Below, one piece after another: positions 39,564 to 48,082 of a stretch of DNA of 64,000 nt. Position numbers and translations under genes: made by a program. Source of the DNA: an uncultured Synechococcus sp. Lineage in GTDB: Bacteria > Cyanobacteriota > Cyanobacteriia > PCC-6307 > Cyanobiaceae. Position 1 is the stretch's first letter. Each line of letters opens with the position of its first letter. The notes under the pieces were generated by a model. That model worked only from the letters and a program-made list of their open reading frames with translations. It was not told the DNA's origin and made no database searches. The stretch covers positions 1 to 64,000 of the forward strand of contig CAJWYF010000006.1 in assembly GCA_913049535.1 (NCBI GenBank). The letters are read 5' to 3'.

Positions 39564-40466
39564 TCAGCCCGCTTCCACCAGACCGGATTGGATGCCGGCG
39601 CGGCGCAGTTTGCGCAGGGAACGCTGCACCACCTGGCGGCAGTACTCCCTGCTGCAGCCCATTTGCCGCGCCACCTCAGCCAGGGTGCGCCACTCATTGG
39701 TGCCATCGAGCCCAAAGCGCAGCATCACCACGGTGCGCTCTTTGGGGGTGAGGTTGGCCTGATCCAGCAACTTCCAGACCGCCTGGGTGCGCTCATCCAA
39801 TTCAGCCCGCTCCATCGGGGGCATCTCTTCACTGGGGAGGACATCCACCAATTCGGAGGGATCGGACTTGGACTTCACCACGCCCTGCAGGCTGACCGTG
39901 ACGCTGCGCAGCTCGCAGCCCAGCAGATCCTCCACTTCATCGAGAGGCAGGTTGAGGGCATCGGCGAGCTCAGGGGCACCAGGCTGACGACCACTCTGCT
40001 GAAACAGACGCGCTTTGGCGGCACGCAGTTTGGTGAGTTTCTCATTGATGTTCACCGGAATGCGAATCGTGCGGCTCTGCGTTGAGAGCGCACGGTTCAA
40101 TCCCTGACGGATCCACCAATAGGCATATGTGCTGAAACGGTGACCTCGAGTGGGATCAAATTTTTCAACAGCACGCGTGAGCCCAAGGGTGCCTTCCTGA
40201 ATCAGATCGAGCAGTTCAAGCCCTTTTCCCTGGTAACGCTTGGCCAGATTGACCACCAAACGAAGGTTGGCCGTAATCATCTGATTTTTAGCCCGCTCGC
40301 CTTGGCGCAGCAGCTTTTTCTCTTCATCGGTCAACTCAGAAGCCTGCTTCTCCAACAGCGGAACCATGGCCTGCACCTTGCGGCCCAAGGTCAATTCCTG
40401 TTCAGGAGTAAGAAGCTTGTGGCGACCAATTTCCCCAAGAAATGCGCTCAATGAACTGGTTGTCAT
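39564..40466 (-). CDS. RpoD-family group 2 sigma factor
   Basis: A 300-residue primary-like sigma factor. Region 1.2 is near the N-terminus ([27 protein letters not shown]). Region 2 has [57 protein letters not shown]. Region 3 is [15 protein letters not shown]. Region 4 is [17 protein letters not shown] and [27 protein letters not shown]. It lacks the long region 1.1 and non-conserved block, as expected for alternative group 2 sigmas used for stress or acclimation. A 276-base spacer lies upstream. Confidence 0.95.
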   Translation of the reverse strand: MTTSSLSAFLGEIGRHKLLTPEQELTLGRKVQAMVPLLEKQASELTDEEKKLLRQGERAKNQMITANLRLVVNLAKRYQGKGLELLDLIQEGTLGLTRAVEKFDPTRGHRFSTYAYWWIRQGLNRALSTQSRTIRIPVNINEKLTKLRAAKARLFQQSGRQPGAPELADALNLPLDEVEDLLGCELRSVTVSLQGVVKSKSDPSELVDVLPSEEMPPMERAELDERTQAVWKLLDQANLTPKERTVVMLRFGLDGTNEWRTLAEVARQMGCSREYCRQVVQRSLRKLRRAGIQSGLVEAG

Positions 40467-40742
40467 AACGCCTTCCGTGCGGTTGCATGTTTTGAAACTA
40501 GGGGACAAGTTTCCATTCCTGGCAGCTCTCATAAAGGCTTCCAAGTTTGTATTTGGTTAGCAGTTCACAGCGGCGTAACGATTGAACATTCCCTTTCGCT
40601 TTGTGCAACGAATCGGCAACACATTCAGTGTTAAACCTTTAGTTCTTCAATTGCTTTTCCCAGAGCATCCATAAGGGGGCATGCAGCGATGCCGCAGTCG
40701 ACCACCGCTCCGGGGTACGGTCACGCTCTCTGCACCGCAGTG
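40467..40742. promoter_or_regulatory. Divergent intergenic region between sigma factor and DUF2214 gene
   Basis: A 276-base spacer, AT-richer than its surroundings (runs such as TTCAATTGCTTTTCCC and GTATTTGGTTAGC), that must hold promoters for the sigma factor on the minus strand and probably the DUF2214 gene. I see no gene or clear palindrome in it. If the DUF2214 protein starts at its first ATG (40689) the spacer is 54 bases shorter. Confidence 0.4.
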
Positions 40743-41213
40743 ATGCCCCAGGAGATCCTCAGCCGGGCCGGCATGGCCTACGCCCACGAATTGAGCTTCA
40801 TGGTCTGCTTTGCGGCCCTGACCGCCGAGCGGCTGATGATTCGCGCCAACCCCGATCAGGGCACAGCCACCAAACTGATCGTCACCGATGTGATCTACGG
40901 CCTGGCGGCCTTGACCCTGCTGGGCAGCGGCATCATGCGCGTTCTCTACTTCGGTCAAGGCAGCGAGTTCTACACGCAAAACCCGCTGTTCTGGTGGAAG
41001 GTGGGCCTGTATCTCGGCGCTGGGGCCCTGTCGCTGTACCCAACCATCACCTACATCCTCTGGGCCATTCCCCTGCGCAAGGGCGAGGCACCCAGCGTCA
41101 GTGAGGGCACCGCTGGGCGGATTGGCTGGATCATCAACATTGAACTGCTGGCCTTTGGCAGCCTGCCCTTCATGGCCAGCCTGATGACGCGCGGAGTCGG
41201 TTTACCCGGATGA
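40743..41213 (+). CDS. DUF2214 family membrane protein
   Basis: A 156-residue protein with four hydrophobic helices. MAYAHELSFMVCFAALTAERLMI, then DVIYGLAALTLLGSGIMRVLYFGQG and FYTQNPLFWWKVGLYLGAGALSLYPTITYILW match DUF2214, whose conserved His and Arg residues could bind a cofactor. The start MPQEILSRAG (40743) is preferred. ATGs at 40689 and 40773 are alternatives. It overlaps the metalloprotease gene by 4 bases. Function unknown. Confidence 0.82.
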   Translation: MPQEILSRAGMAYAHELSFMVCFAALTAERLMIRANPDQGTATKLIVTDVIYGLAALTLLGSGIMRVLYFGQGSEFYTQNPLFWWKVGLYLGAGALSLYPTITYILWAIPLRKGEAPSVSEGTAGRIGWIINIELLAFGSLPFMASLMTRGVGLPG

Positions 41214-41890
41214 TCCCCTGTGCTCCGGTGCAGTGGCGGCAGCCAGCGCCGGAACCACCCCGTCAGGCGCCAGCACCGGCCCCAGCTGCAGCTCCCGGTT
41301 ATGCCGCGCGTCTCAAACCCAGCCGCGCGGGGTGGATCACCCTGCCGCAGTGGTGCGTGTGGGTAGAACCTGGCAGTGATGACCGCTGGGACCGCCGCTG
41401 GAGGGAAGCGGTCGAAGCCGCCCTAGGGGAATGGGCTGATCACATCGAGCTCCAACGCGTCAGCGCTGCTGAGGATGCGCACCTGCGCCTCTGGCGCCGC
41501 CGTCCACCCTTGCGCGACGGGCGTGCGAGCAATGGCAGGGCCTATCTGAGGCTGCAGCAGGTCAAACGCCAGGGGATCAGCAGCCCCAGGCTCGAACCAC
41601 AGGTGGAGGTGCTGTTGAGCCCCGGCCTGCGCAGGCAGGTGCTGCAATCCACAGCACTGCATGAGCTGGGCCATGGCTTTGGCCTCTGGGGTCACAGCGA
41701 CGACAGCCGTGATGTCATGGCCGCCAGCCAAGGGGCCTCCCCACCACTGGAGCTCAGTGAGCGTGATCAGCGGACACTGCAGTGGCTGCTGAAGCAGCCG
41801 AGCGCGGTGCCAGCAGCACGGCCAGAACAAGCGTCAGAACAAACAGAAGCGCCTGCACCAGCACCACCATCGGCCCGGACGGCTGATTGA
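41210..41890 (+). CDS. Matrixin-like zinc metalloprotease
   Basis: A 226-residue protein with zinc motif HELGHGFGLWGH at 151-162, followed by a DVM that could be the Met-turn. Compared with HExxHxxGxxH there is one extra residue before the third His, a form I recall in other cyanobacterial matrixin-type proteins. There is no clear signal peptide, as the first 35 residues are Pro/Ala-rich. The last 46 codons run antisense to znuB and look low-complexity. It sits at the end of a zinc-uptake operon on the other strand. The substrate is unknown. Confidence 0.8.
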   Translation: MIPCAPVQWRQPAPEPPRQAPAPAPAAAPGYAARLKPSRAGWITLPQWCVWVEPGSDDRWDRRWREAVEAALGEWADHIELQRVSAAEDAHLRLWRRRPPLRDGRASNGRAYLRLQQVKRQGISSPRLEPQVEVLLSPGLRRQVLQSTALHELGHGFGLWGHSDDSRDVMAASQGASPPLELSERDQRTLQWLLKQPSAVPAARPEQASEQTEAPAPAPPSARTAD

Positions 41891-42629
41891 ACGCTGCTGA
41901 ACCCAACAGGCCCAGGACCGCCGAGAGGGCACCAAGCCCAGAGGCCAACAGCACGTAGGCGCTGAAACTACGGCTCAGCAATCGTGCCGTGCAGGCTGGA
42001 ATCACGACAAAACCGCTGATCAACAGCACACCGACCGCCTTGATGGACACGGCCACCACCAAAGCCAGCAGGGCCAAAAGCGCCATGCGGTGGCTCTCCA
42101 CCGCAACACCACGGGAGCGTGCCAACAGAGGGTCGACGCTGATCAGAATCTGGGCTCGCCGGCTGATCAGGCCATAGGCCAGCGTCACGATCAACAGCAC
42201 CAGCATCGGCATCAGGTCGCTCCAGCCGATGCCGAGGATGTCGCCAAAGAGCAGCTGTTGCAGGCTTAAGCGTGCTCCCGGCAGCGCGCTCAGCAGCACC
42301 ACGGAGAGGGCCAGGGCACTGGAGCACATCAGGCTCAGCAGGGCATCAGCGGAAAGAGCGCTGCGTTGGAGCAAGACCCTCAGGAGTGCTGCGAATCCCA
42401 AGGCAAAGAGGATCAGCAACAGCGGGGGGCTCAAGCTCAAGAGCAACGCGAGGCTGATGCCCAACAAGGAGGCCTGCCCCAGTGCTTCGGCAAAAAAGGA
42501 CAACTGGCGCAGCACCGCCAGGCTGCCGACCCATCCACCCAGCACCCCGGTGATCAGCCCACCAAGCAAGGCGCGCTGCATGAAGGGCTCCTGCAGCAGG
42601 GCAAGGCTGGTGGTCCAATCCGCAGTCAT
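41754..42629 (-). CDS. znuB: Zinc ABC transporter permease
   Basis: Membrane component of a high-affinity zinc importer, 291 residues and about eight helices of the metal-type ABC-3 family (MQRALLGGLITGVLGGWVGSLAVLR at the start, LLFGDILGIGWSDLMPMLVLL in the middle, VAVSIKAVGVLLISGFVVIPACTARLL as the family motif). The start overlaps the znuC stop by 4 bases. Its 3' end overlaps the convergent metalloprotease gene by 137 bases. A His at the C-terminal end might touch zinc. Confidence 0.94.
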   Translation of the reverse strand: MTADWTTSLALLQEPFMQRALLGGLITGVLGGWVGSLAVLRQLSFFAEALGQASLLGISLALLLSLSPPLLLILFALGFAALLRVLLQRSALSADALLSLMCSSALALSVVLLSALPGARLSLQQLLFGDILGIGWSDLMPMLVLLIVTLAYGLISRRAQILISVDPLLARSRGVAVESHRMALLALLALVVAVSIKAVGVLLISGFVVIPACTARLLSRSFSAYVLLASGLGALSAVLGLLGSAAFNQPSGPMVVLVQALLFVLTLVLAVLLAPRSAASAATAVSADHAH

Positions 42630-43375
42630 TGGTGGTGATGGTGGCGATGCTCATAGAGCACCAAATCGGTGCCATACAGCCGCTCCAGCTCGGTGCGGCT
42701 GAGGGTCTGCAGAGGGGGGCCCTGGCAGCAGAGGCGGCGATTGAGGCAGAGCACCCAGTCGCAGCTGCGGCGAACCATCTGCAGATCATGGGTGATCTGC
42801 AGGATCGAAAGCCCCTGCTCAAGGCGCAGCTGCTGCAACACCTCCTGAAATTGCTCCGTGGCCTGGGGATCGAGGCCGGATCGGGGCTCATCAAAGACCA
42901 GTAGCCGCCTTGGGTGAACCGTGCAGAACGCCAGCAACACCCGCTGCAATTCGCCCCCGGAGAGTTCGCTGAGCAGGCGGCGGCTCAGATGATCCACATT
43001 CAGCCGCTGCAGAACAGCCGGCACGGCTTGGCGATGGTCGCAGCAGGGGCTGCAGCCCAGACGCACAAACTCTCGAACCGATAAAGGAAAGCGGCCATCG
43101 AGCTGCAGCTTTTGAGGCAGGTACGCGACCTGATCGCGGATGGCGGCAGGAACACGGCCACTGCGAGGCAGTGGATGGCCAAGCAGCTCGATGCTGCCCC
43201 CGTGGTGGGGCAACAGTCCCAGCAGCGCCAGCACCAGGCTGCTCTTGCCAGCACCGTTCGGTCCGATCAAGGCCGTGTCAGAGCTGGCGTGCAGCTCAAA
43301 GCTGACCCCGTCCACCACCAGGGCATCTCCGCGCCGAACACGCAGATCAGAGACAGCCAGCACAGGCCGGCTCAA
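42626..43375 (-). CDS. znuC: Zinc ABC transporter ATP-binding protein
   Basis: ATPase of the zinc importer, 249 residues. Walker A GPNGAGKSS is near residue 39, the signature LSGGELQRVLLA near 138, Walker B RLLVFDEPRSGLD near 155 and the switch His in ITHDLQ near 186. The C-terminus is HRHHHHQ, which might bind metal. It is coupled to znuA and znuB by 4-base overlaps. It is intact, unlike the second znuC-like gene at 48.9 kb. Confidence 0.95.
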   Translation of the reverse strand: MSRPVLAVSDLRVRRGDALVVDGVSFELHASSDTALIGPNGAGKSSLVLALLGLLPHHGGSIELLGHPLPRSGRVPAAIRDQVAYLPQKLQLDGRFPLSVREFVRLGCSPCCDHRQAVPAVLQRLNVDHLSRRLLSELSGGELQRVLLAFCTVHPRRLLVFDEPRSGLDPQATEQFQEVLQQLRLEQGLSILQITHDLQMVRRSCDWVLCLNRRLCCQGPPLQTLSRTELERLYGTDLVLYEHRHHHHQ

Positions 43376-44376
43376 GGCTGAAGCGTGCTGGTCACCGCCG
43401 CACCATTGCTCTGCATCACATTGATGTACAGCGAAGGGATGCGCTGCTGCTCAGCGGGCACCAACTCCATCGGATCAAACACGCTCAACGAGAGATCAAG
43501 GTCATTGGCGAGCGCCTGCAGGGCTGAGCTGCCCCCCCCAGGTTCGGTGAGAACCCCGTTGACGTTGGCTTGCTTGAGCGCAGCGCTGACGCGCTGGACA
43601 TCAGCAGGTGTTGGCTGATCGCTGGGCAGTGTCACCAGGGCCTCAGCCTTCAAGTCGTAGCGACGCACGAAATAGCCCAACGCCTCGTGATAGCTCACCA
43701 CCGTGCGACCACGGAAGGGCGCCAGCTGATTCGCTAAATCGTCATCCAGCCGCTTCAACTGACTCAGGTAGCTCTTAGCACGCTCGCGGTAGCCATCGGC
43801 GCAACCTGGATCGGCCTGGATCAACCCATCGCGGATCGTCTTCACCTGTTGGGCTGCCAGCTGAGGGTCGAGCCAGATATGAGGATCAACGGCCCCTTCG
43901 GCCTCGCTGTGACCATGGCTATGGCTATGGCCATGGTCGTGGCCGTGATCAGCTGACGGGTGGTCCTCGAGCTTGAGGGGGGTGATGCCCTGGCTGCTGT
44001 CGATCGTGATCAGGTCGGGATTATCAGCACTCTTCAACAGGGGCTCGATGAATGCCTCCAGACCAAGGCCATTGATCACCAGCACCTGGGCTTTGCCAAG
44101 CGTGGCAACGTCCTGGGGGCGGGCCTGGAAGGCATGGGTGTCAGCCCCTGCAGGCAATAACGGGATGACCGTGGCGCAATCGCCCGCCACCGCCTGCGTG
44201 AACAGATTGACGGGCAACACTGTGGTCACCACCTGCAGCGTCGTTCGAGGCTGCTGGCCATCGCCCTGATCCGAGCGATCTGCCGCCTGTTGGCTGCCCG
44301 AACCGCAGGCCACCGCCAACAGCAAAAGAGGGACAGATGCCAGAGTCCTGGCGATCCTGGTCACAATCTTCGCCAC
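43372..44376 (-). CDS. znuA: Zinc ABC transporter substrate-binding lipoprotein-like protein
   Basis: Periplasmic zinc receptor, 334 residues. The N-terminus ends in LLLAVACGSGSQQ, a lipobox-like AC. Zinc ligands are H82 (in ADTHAFQARPQD), H167 (in VDPHIWLDPQ) and H232 (in VVSYHEALGYF), with a metal-catching loop of alternating His (ADHGHDHGHSHSHGHSEAEG). The gene leads a znuA-znuC-znuB operon with 4-base overlaps. It diverges from the DUF318 permease with a 15-base gap containing a Zur-like palindrome. Confidence 0.95.
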   Translation of the reverse strand: MAKIVTRIARTLASVPLLLLAVACGSGSQQAADRSDQGDGQQPRTTLQVVTTVLPVNLFTQAVAGDCATVIPLLPAGADTHAFQARPQDVATLGKAQVLVINGLGLEAFIEPLLKSADNPDLITIDSSQGITPLKLEDHPSADHGHDHGHSHSHGHSEAEGAVDPHIWLDPQLAAQQVKTIRDGLIQADPGCADGYRERAKSYLSQLKRLDDDLANQLAPFRGRTVVSYHEALGYFVRRYDLKAEALVTLPSDQPTPADVQRVSAALKQANVNGVLTEPGGGSSALQALANDLDLSLSVFDPMELVPAEQQRIPSLYINVMQSNGAAVTSTLQP

Positions 44377-44391
44377 GCCAAATCAGCCTGA

Positions 44392-45393
44392 ATGGGAACC
44401 ATTCTCACGCTAGGGGTGATTGGGTCGTTTGGCCCTCAGCTGCAGACCGTCTGGGCCGTGTTCCAGGGGCTGCTGCTCGAGGCCATTCCTTTCCTCCTGA
44501 TCGGTGTGGCGATCGCCACCATCGCCCGCGCCTGGGATCCCCGGGGCCGCCTGCTGCAGCGGTTGCCGCGACATCCACTGCTGGGCCCCCTCAGCGGTGC
44601 CGCCCTCGGCTTTGCCCTGCCCGCCTGCGAATGCGGCAATGTGCCGGTGGCCAGGCGCCTGATGGCCCAGGGGGCACCGATGGGGGCAGCCCTTGGATTC
44701 CTTTTTGCCGCCCCCGTCCTCAATCCCATCGTGCTGCTCAGCACCTGGGCCGCTTTTCCGGATCGTCCCTGGCTGCTGCTGCTGCGTCCCCTCGGCAGCG
44801 TGCTGATCGCCCTGGCCCTGACGGCCCTGCTGCAGCAGCTCAGTGAAGCTGCCCTTCTGGCGCCCGACCTGCTGGAGGAGCGGCGCATGGGCCAGCCCCT
44901 GGAGCGCGCCAGTTTGCTGGAGCGCCGCAGCGGCTTGATCGGCTCCATTCAGGCGGCGCCGCCACCGGCGGTGGTGGAGCCAGCGCGACCGTCTCTCGCC
45001 GTGCTGCTGGACCACGGACTGCGGGAATTTCTCGAGCTGGGAAGCCTGCTGCTGCTGGGCTGCGCCATTGCGGCAACGATTCAAACGCTCATCCCCAGAG
45101 ATCTGTTCCTGACCGTGGGCCAGGCGCCCACCCTCTCGGTCATCAGCCTGATGGTGCTGGCGGTGGTGGTGAGCGTCTGCTCCAGCGTCGATGCCTTCCT
45201 TGCCCTGGGCTTTGCCGCCCTGGTGACACCAGGAGCCCTGCTCGCCTTTCTCCTGCTCGGACCGGTGATTGACCTCAAGAGCCTGAGCTTGTTTGCACGC
45301 CTGTTTCGGCGCCGCGGCATCCTGCTGATGTTGGCTGGCGTCGTGCTGGCTGTCCTGCTGATCGGCCAATGGCTCAACCTGCTGCTGCTGTGA
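44392..45393 (+). CDS. DUF318 family permease
   Basis: A 333-residue membrane protein. The first half has LLEAIPFLLIGVAIATIA and FALPACECGNVPVARRLMAQGAPMGAALGFLFAAPVLNPIVLLSTW, with the ACECG metal-type motif of this family. The second half has LGSLLLLGCAIAATIQTLIP and VCSSVDAFLALGF. Members are proposed metal or metalloid permeases (ArsP-like). The ATG at 44392 lies inside the candidate Zur box, so a GTG at 44416 may be the actual start. It is coupled to the TIGR03943 gene by a 4-base overlap. Confidence 0.85.
   Translation: MGTILTLGVIGSFGPQLQTVWAVFQGLLLEAIPFLLIGVAIATIARAWDPRGRLLQRLPRHPLLGPLSGAALGFALPACECGNVPVARRLMAQGAPMGAALGFLFAAPVLNPIVLLSTWAAFPDRPWLLLLRPLGSVLIALALTALLQQLSEAALLAPDLLEERRMGQPLERASLLERRSGLIGSIQAAPPPAVVEPARPSLAVLLDHGLREFLELGSLLLLGCAIAATIQTLIPRDLFLTVGQAPTLSVISLMVLAVVVSVCSSVDAFLALGFAALVTPGALLAFLLLGPVIDLKSLSLFARLFRRRGILLMLAGVVLAVLLIGQWLNLLLL
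44393..44407. promoter_or_regulatory. Candidate Zur box at the znuA/DUF318 divergent start
   Basis: The sequence TGGGAACCATTCTCA is an imperfect 15-bp inverted repeat (TGGGAA/TTCTCA arms). It overlaps a perfect 6-3-6 palindrome GAATGG-GAA-CCATTC at 44390-44404. It resembles Fur-superfamily sites of TGAGAATnATTCTCA type. It lies 16 bases ahead of the znuA start and overlaps the first codons of the opposing permease, so one bound Zur dimer could control both. Confidence 0.5.
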
Positions 45394-46052
45394 ACTGGCT
45401 TCCGCCGCTGGCCCTGGGGTTCTGGGGCGCTGTGCTGCTGCAGGCCTGGAGCAGTGGCCGCCTCAACCTCCTGCTGCAGGCGGATTTCCACTGGCTGGTC
45501 CTGGTGGCCGGCCTGCTGCTGCTGGCGCTGGCCCTGCTGGCCATGCGGTTTCCACCGGGGCGCCGCAGCGGGCAACAACCAGCGCTGATCATGCTGTTAG
45601 CCGCACCGCTGATGCTGGCGCTGCCACCGAAACCATCCCTTTCAACCCTGGCCGCCAACCGCTCCAGCAGTGATCTGGGCGAGAGCGATCAGGCGCTGAC
45701 GTTTTTTTCACCACCGGAGCAGCGCAGCCTCACGGACTGGGCGCGACTGCTGCGCAGCCAACCCGACCCCGAGCTCTACCGCGGTGATCCGGTGCGCATC
45801 AGCGGTTTTGTCTTGCCGGTGGCAGGCGAGCCCCCTCAACTGGCGCGCCTGACGGTGCGCTGTTGTCTGGCCGATGCCACGCCCGTGGGCTTGCCAGTGC
45901 TCTGGCCTGATGGAGCTCAGCCCGAGGCAGACCAATGGCTCGACATCCAAGGGGCAATGGGGGTGGAGCGCCATCAAGGGGGCTTACGCAGCATCGTCGT
46001 CGCTGATGCGATCCGATCCATCCCCAAGCCGGAGCGGCCTCTCGAGCCATGA
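45390..46052 (+). CDS. TIGR03943 family protein (DUF318 partner)
   Basis: A 220-residue protein with two N-terminal helices (LALGFWGAVLLQAW and LLVLVAGLLLLALALL type), a third short one, then a soluble domain with DPELYRGDPVRISGFVLP and LARLTVRCCLADATPVGLPV, the CCxAD feature of TIGR03943. This family is nearly always paired with DUF318 permeases and is linked to zinc limitation in several bacteria. The start could be GTG at 45390 (overlapping the permease stop) or ATG at 45369. Confidence 0.82.
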   Translation: MNWLPPLALGFWGAVLLQAWSSGRLNLLLQADFHWLVLVAGLLLLALALLAMRFPPGRRSGQQPALIMLLAAPLMLALPPKPSLSTLAANRSSSDLGESDQALTFFSPPEQRSLTDWARLLRSQPDPELYRGDPVRISGFVLPVAGEPPQLARLTVRCCLADATPVGLPVLWPDGAQPEADQWLDIQGAMGVERHQGGLRSIVVADAIRSIPKPERPLEP

Positions 46053-47362
46053 AACGCTGGGGTGTGCTGCTGCTCGCCGGACTGGGGCTGGCCTTGATCC
46101 AGCAGCAACTGCTGCAGCGGCGACCGCCGCGGCTGCAACGCCTCGAGCCTGCAGCCCCGGGCTCGGCCCTGGCGGCCCTGGGACTGCGCTTCAGCCGTCC
46201 GATGGATGGAACCAGCCTGCGGCAACAACTCAAGTTGGTGCCAGACCTACCCCATGAGCTGCTGGGGGAGGGGACGCGCTGGCGGCTGCAACTCACCGGG
46301 AACCAGGCCATTGAAGGACCGGTGGAGCTGCGCCTCGGCGGCCGTGACCAGCGCGGCCAGGAGCTGGCTCCCACCCGCTGGCGCTGGGAGCCGCGGCCTG
46401 CCCTGGTAGCCAGCCGCCCCCAGGGAGACGACGAACAGCTGCTGAGCTGGCAAGAAGGCCGTGGCTGGCGGGTGCTCAGCCGCTTTCCCGGTGAAGTGCA
46501 TGACCTGCTCCCCTTAGGAGATGGCAGCGGCGTCGCCCTGGTCAGTGCCCGGGATCCCCTGGAAAAACGGGTCTGGCGGCTGCCGCTATCAGCGCAGCTG
46601 CAGGCCGGCAAACCCGAAGAGCTCGAACGGGAGCCTGTGGTCTTCGCCAGCCTCAGCACCAACAACCCCGGTGATCTGCTGGTGCAGCGCTCCACCCTTG
46701 AGCAGCGTCAGGCCTCGGTGCAGCTCTGGTCCGCCAGCGGTCAGCGACGCGAACTGGCCATCCGTGCTGGCGGTCCCATCCGCCTGGTGCCCCAGGGGGG
46801 CTTGGCCGTCGTGCCCGAACGTGATGGCCTGGTGCTGCAGTCCCTGCCACCCCTGCCGCCGCGCCGGGATGTGCTCCCCGGCCTTCGCGACCTCAGCAGC
46901 TTCTGCCCCCAGGCCGGCCGGGCCCTGCTGGTGCGCCACTGGCCTGACTACCGCCGCTCGCTTGAATTACTGGAACCAGGCAAGCCCCCACAACAGCTTT
47001 GGATCGGCAACGAAGCCCTGGTGGCCAGCGCCTGTGCCGGTGCTGCTGATCGCATCTGGATCCTGCTGCTGAGCGGGATCCGCACCCCGCTGCTGGAGCT
47101 GGTGGAGCTCAACCGCCAGGGCCAGATCCTGCTGCGCCAACCCTTGACGGGGTACGAGCTCGATCCTGGCAGCCCCATGCATTACGACCCAAGCCGGCGG
47201 GCCCTGCTGCTGTTGCTGCGTCCGTTGCGGCTGGAACTCGAACCGCTGCCCCTACCCCAGGCCTACCTGCTGACGGTGGATGACCTCCAGTTGAATCCCA
47301 TTCCCGGCGCCGTTGGCCATGCGGGCTGGCTGCCATCACGACAGCTCGAGCGGCTGCGCTGA
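46049..47362 (+). CDS. Exported protein of the permease operon, beta-rich, function unknown
   Basis: A 437-residue protein with N-terminal hydrophobic segment WGVLLLAGLGLALI (signal or anchor). Residues 30-115 look like an Ig-like domain (LRFSRPMDGTSLRQQLKL, GPVELRLGGRDQRGQEL). Later there are irregular repeats of a beta-propeller type with Trp/Arg patterns (WRVLSRFPGEVHDLLPLGDGSGVALVSARDP, VWRLPL, IWILLL). It overlaps the TIGR03943 gene by 4 bases, so it is the third member of a putative metal operon, where it may be a periplasmic partner. Confidence 0.7.
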   Translation: MKRWGVLLLAGLGLALIQQQLLQRRPPRLQRLEPAAPGSALAALGLRFSRPMDGTSLRQQLKLVPDLPHELLGEGTRWRLQLTGNQAIEGPVELRLGGRDQRGQELAPTRWRWEPRPALVASRPQGDDEQLLSWQEGRGWRVLSRFPGEVHDLLPLGDGSGVALVSARDPLEKRVWRLPLSAQLQAGKPEELEREPVVFASLSTNNPGDLLVQRSTLEQRQASVQLWSASGQRRELAIRAGGPIRLVPQGGLAVVPERDGLVLQSLPPLPPRRDVLPGLRDLSSFCPQAGRALLVRHWPDYRRSLELLEPGKPPQQLWIGNEALVASACAGAADRIWILLLSGIRTPLLELVELNRQGQILLRQPLTGYELDPGSPMHYDPSRRALLLLLRPLRLELEPLPLPQAYLLTVDDLQLNPIPGAVGHAGWLPSRQLERLR

Positions 47363-47366
47363 TGGC

Positions 47367-48035
47367 TTAATGCCGCCGTGGTGCGCCGCGGCGAGCCGCC
47401 AGCACCTCCTGCACGCGGCGCCAATCCACACCATGGTGCGCCAGGGCCACTTGGAGGTGATAGATGACATCAGCCGCCTCACCGGCAATCTGCTCGGGGT
47501 CATCGTCCTTGCAGGCCATCACAAATTCAGCGCTCTCCTCACCGATTTTTTTGAGGATGCGATTGTCGCCACCAGCCAGCAGCTTGTTGGTGTAGCTGCC
47601 CTCCTCCGGCTGATCACGACGGCCGCTGATGACGCGAGCCAATTCCGTGCAGGCATCAGCCGGCGGTGGCAACGCCGTCGCGCCTCCGGCAGTGGGCACC
47701 GGGCCCGCCTCGTAAAAACAGCTGCGGGCCCCGGTGTGGCAAGCCACATCCCCGCGCTGCTCAATGGTCAACAGCAGGACATCGGCATCGCAGTCGTAAC
47801 GGATCTCGCGCAGATCCTGAAAATGACCACTGGTGGCTCCTTTATGCCAAAGCTCCTGGCGTGATCGGCTCCAGTAGTGAACCTCCCGCGTCGCCAGAGT
47901 CCGCTCAAGGGCATGGCGATTCATCCAGGCCACCATCAGCACGGCGCCATCAAGCCAGTCCTGAGCAATGGCGGGAATCAGACCATCGGCGTTGAAGCGA
48001 AGCTGATCGAGCGGCAGTTGCACTGGCTCGGCCAT
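47367..48035 (-). CDS. hisIE: Bifunctional phosphoribosyl-AMP cyclohydrolase / phosphoribosyl-ATP diphosphatase
   Basis: Steps two and three of histidine synthesis, 222 residues. The N-terminal HisI domain has [40 protein letters not shown], the DCDAD metal motif and [10 protein letters not shown] zinc Cys. The C-terminal HisE domain has [34 protein letters not shown] and [19 protein letters not shown]. HisI needs Zn2+, which is relevant to its place between zinc genes, though this may be the only copy and chance adjacency is possible. Confidence 0.96.
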   Translation of the reverse strand: MAEPVQLPLDQLRFNADGLIPAIAQDWLDGAVLMVAWMNRHALERTLATREVHYWSRSRQELWHKGATSGHFQDLREIRYDCDADVLLLTIEQRGDVACHTGARSCFYEAGPVPTAGGATALPPPADACTELARVISGRRDQPEEGSYTNKLLAGGDNRILKKIGEESAEFVMACKDDDPEQIAGEAADVIYHLQVALAHHGVDWRRVQEVLAARRGAPRRH

Positions 48036-48082
48036 GGCACAGGGGAGACTGAATACCTAGCTTCGCAGCGCACGGCAGCGCC

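Noticed and set aside
44410-45369. 319-codon open frame antisense to the DUF318 permease
   Set aside because: Shadow of a Leu-rich membrane gene, which reads as Gln/Glu/Arg-rich on the other strand.
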